A stretch of DNA of 64,000 nt from Ignelater luminosus (lineage: Eukaryota > Arthropoda > Insecta > Coleoptera > Elateridae), in NCBI GenBank assembly GCA_011009095.1, contig VTPC01090599.1, positions 193,662-257,661 of the forward strand. The letters run 5' to 3'. Of this stretch, positions 63,299-64,000 are shown one piece after another. The notes below the pieces were generated by a model, which had not been told where the DNA came from, did not search any database, and saw only the letters and a list, made by a program, of their open reading frames with translations. The position numbers and the translations under genes were made by a program. Position 1 is the stretch's first letter, and every line of letters starts with the position of its first letter.

Positions 63299-64000
63299 AA
63301 TTGAAAAGATTTGTGAGGCTAACAAAGATTTATTTTGGCATTTTGGTACCCTTGTTCTCCAATGCATTATGTACAAAGTTTCTAATTTTTTCTAATTTTC
63401 CCCTGATATATTTTCTGTTATCCTTCTTTGTTCAGCCTTCTCGTTTTTTTTCTCGTTTGTAGTCTATGTAATAACAATTTGAAAGGACAAGAATATGCTA
63501 GCTAATTGTACTCTTTAACAGCATTCTTTAACTTGGGAGTTAGAAACGTCCTCAAAAGTATCTCCCGAGGCCAATTATTTCATTTAATATTTTATACAAG
63601 AAGTGAAGAATTTCACCGAACTGGCCATTAACAAGCTTGGTTTAGAATTCAGGTTTGAGGCACGATTAGTTTTTTGAATAAATAAAACTTCTCCTCTACT
63701 AATAACCTTTTCATATTTATTGTTGGCTTTAATGTCTCAACAATACCATCTGTTATGTCCAGCGAGTGACAAATTTTTCGTAAGATTAGTAAAAGTTCTT
63801 TATTCAGGGTCCCACTCTAAATGTAAAGCGGCTGAAGCCAGATCTTTAACTGTTTCAGTAAGAGAACTTCTCCTGCTTGATAACTATGCTAAAATTACAT
63901 GTTCGGACTTTTGTCAAATCTTCCAGCCTAGCAAGGTAGGAGTCTCAGATTTTGATAATATTTGAAAGACTTATAGTGCCTGTTAGGTTAATCAATAACA
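63299..64000. other. No recognisable gene
   Basis: Two short open frames (about 63.22-63.46 and 63.72-63.97 kb, plus) show no recognisable motif; the first begins within the MITE. Nothing else supported up to the window edge. Confidence 0.4.

Overview
The window looks like nuclear DNA of an insect. It is strongly AT-rich, host exons are sparse and spliceosomal, and most recognisable coding sequence is transposon-derived. Two host genes can be supported. One is a 132-bp internal exon (34785-34916, minus) encoding most of the L27 domain of discs large 1 (dlg1). The other is a complete, divergent alpha-tubulin gene near the right end (60.37-62.11 kb, plus) with an ATG-only first exon. The order is not resolvable from the sequence; a beetle is plausible but unproven.

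Layout. 0-12 kb holds decayed repeats: a LINE 3' end abutting a truncated mariner (1.75-2.97 kb), a copy of an uncharacterised arthropod multicopy family called B here (3.77-4.74 kb), a foldback (7.4-7.6 kb), a scrap of LINE reverse transcriptase (10.2 kb) and a near full-length relic of a second uncharacterised family, A (10.6-12.06 kb). 12646-13950 is an apparently intact mariner-like element of the DD41D type with an unbroken 361-codon transposase. 18.55-21.70 kb is bounded by TTAA and by short imperfect inverted termini with subterminal repeats. 22.8-24.78 kb is a LINE that lost its endonuclease region. 24992-27683 is a Ginger-type element (integrase-like transposase, TATA duplications, about 210-bp inverted repeats). 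30.6-31.75 kb is another LINE.

32.2 kb has a small internally deleted family-B copy. The dlg1 exon follows at 34.8 kb. Upstream of it lie a long-TIR mariner-like element (35703-37652), a very old relic of a similar transposase (42.8-44.0 kb), a classical mariner with few lesions (45726-46976) and an ATT/AAT microsatellite interrupted by a 10-N gap. The right part holds a third family-B copy (51.0-52.2 kb), a hAT-like relic split by an inverted-repeat insertion (53.25-54.48 kb), a 1956-bp TIR element carrying an XPG/FEN1-like nuclease relic (family C, 54643-56598), a family-D relic (57.0-58.82 kb), the alpha-tubulin gene and a 950-bp MITE (62346-63295).

The most interesting signal is that the family-C element and the 950-bp MITE both begin TAGT and are both flanked by TTA. 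This suggests one transposon lineage that pairs an XPG-like nuclease gene with short non-autonomous partners carrying oriented CTCGAGCGCG motifs. The DD41D element may still be active. The alpha-tubulin is natively one residue short, lacking the C-terminal tyrosine.
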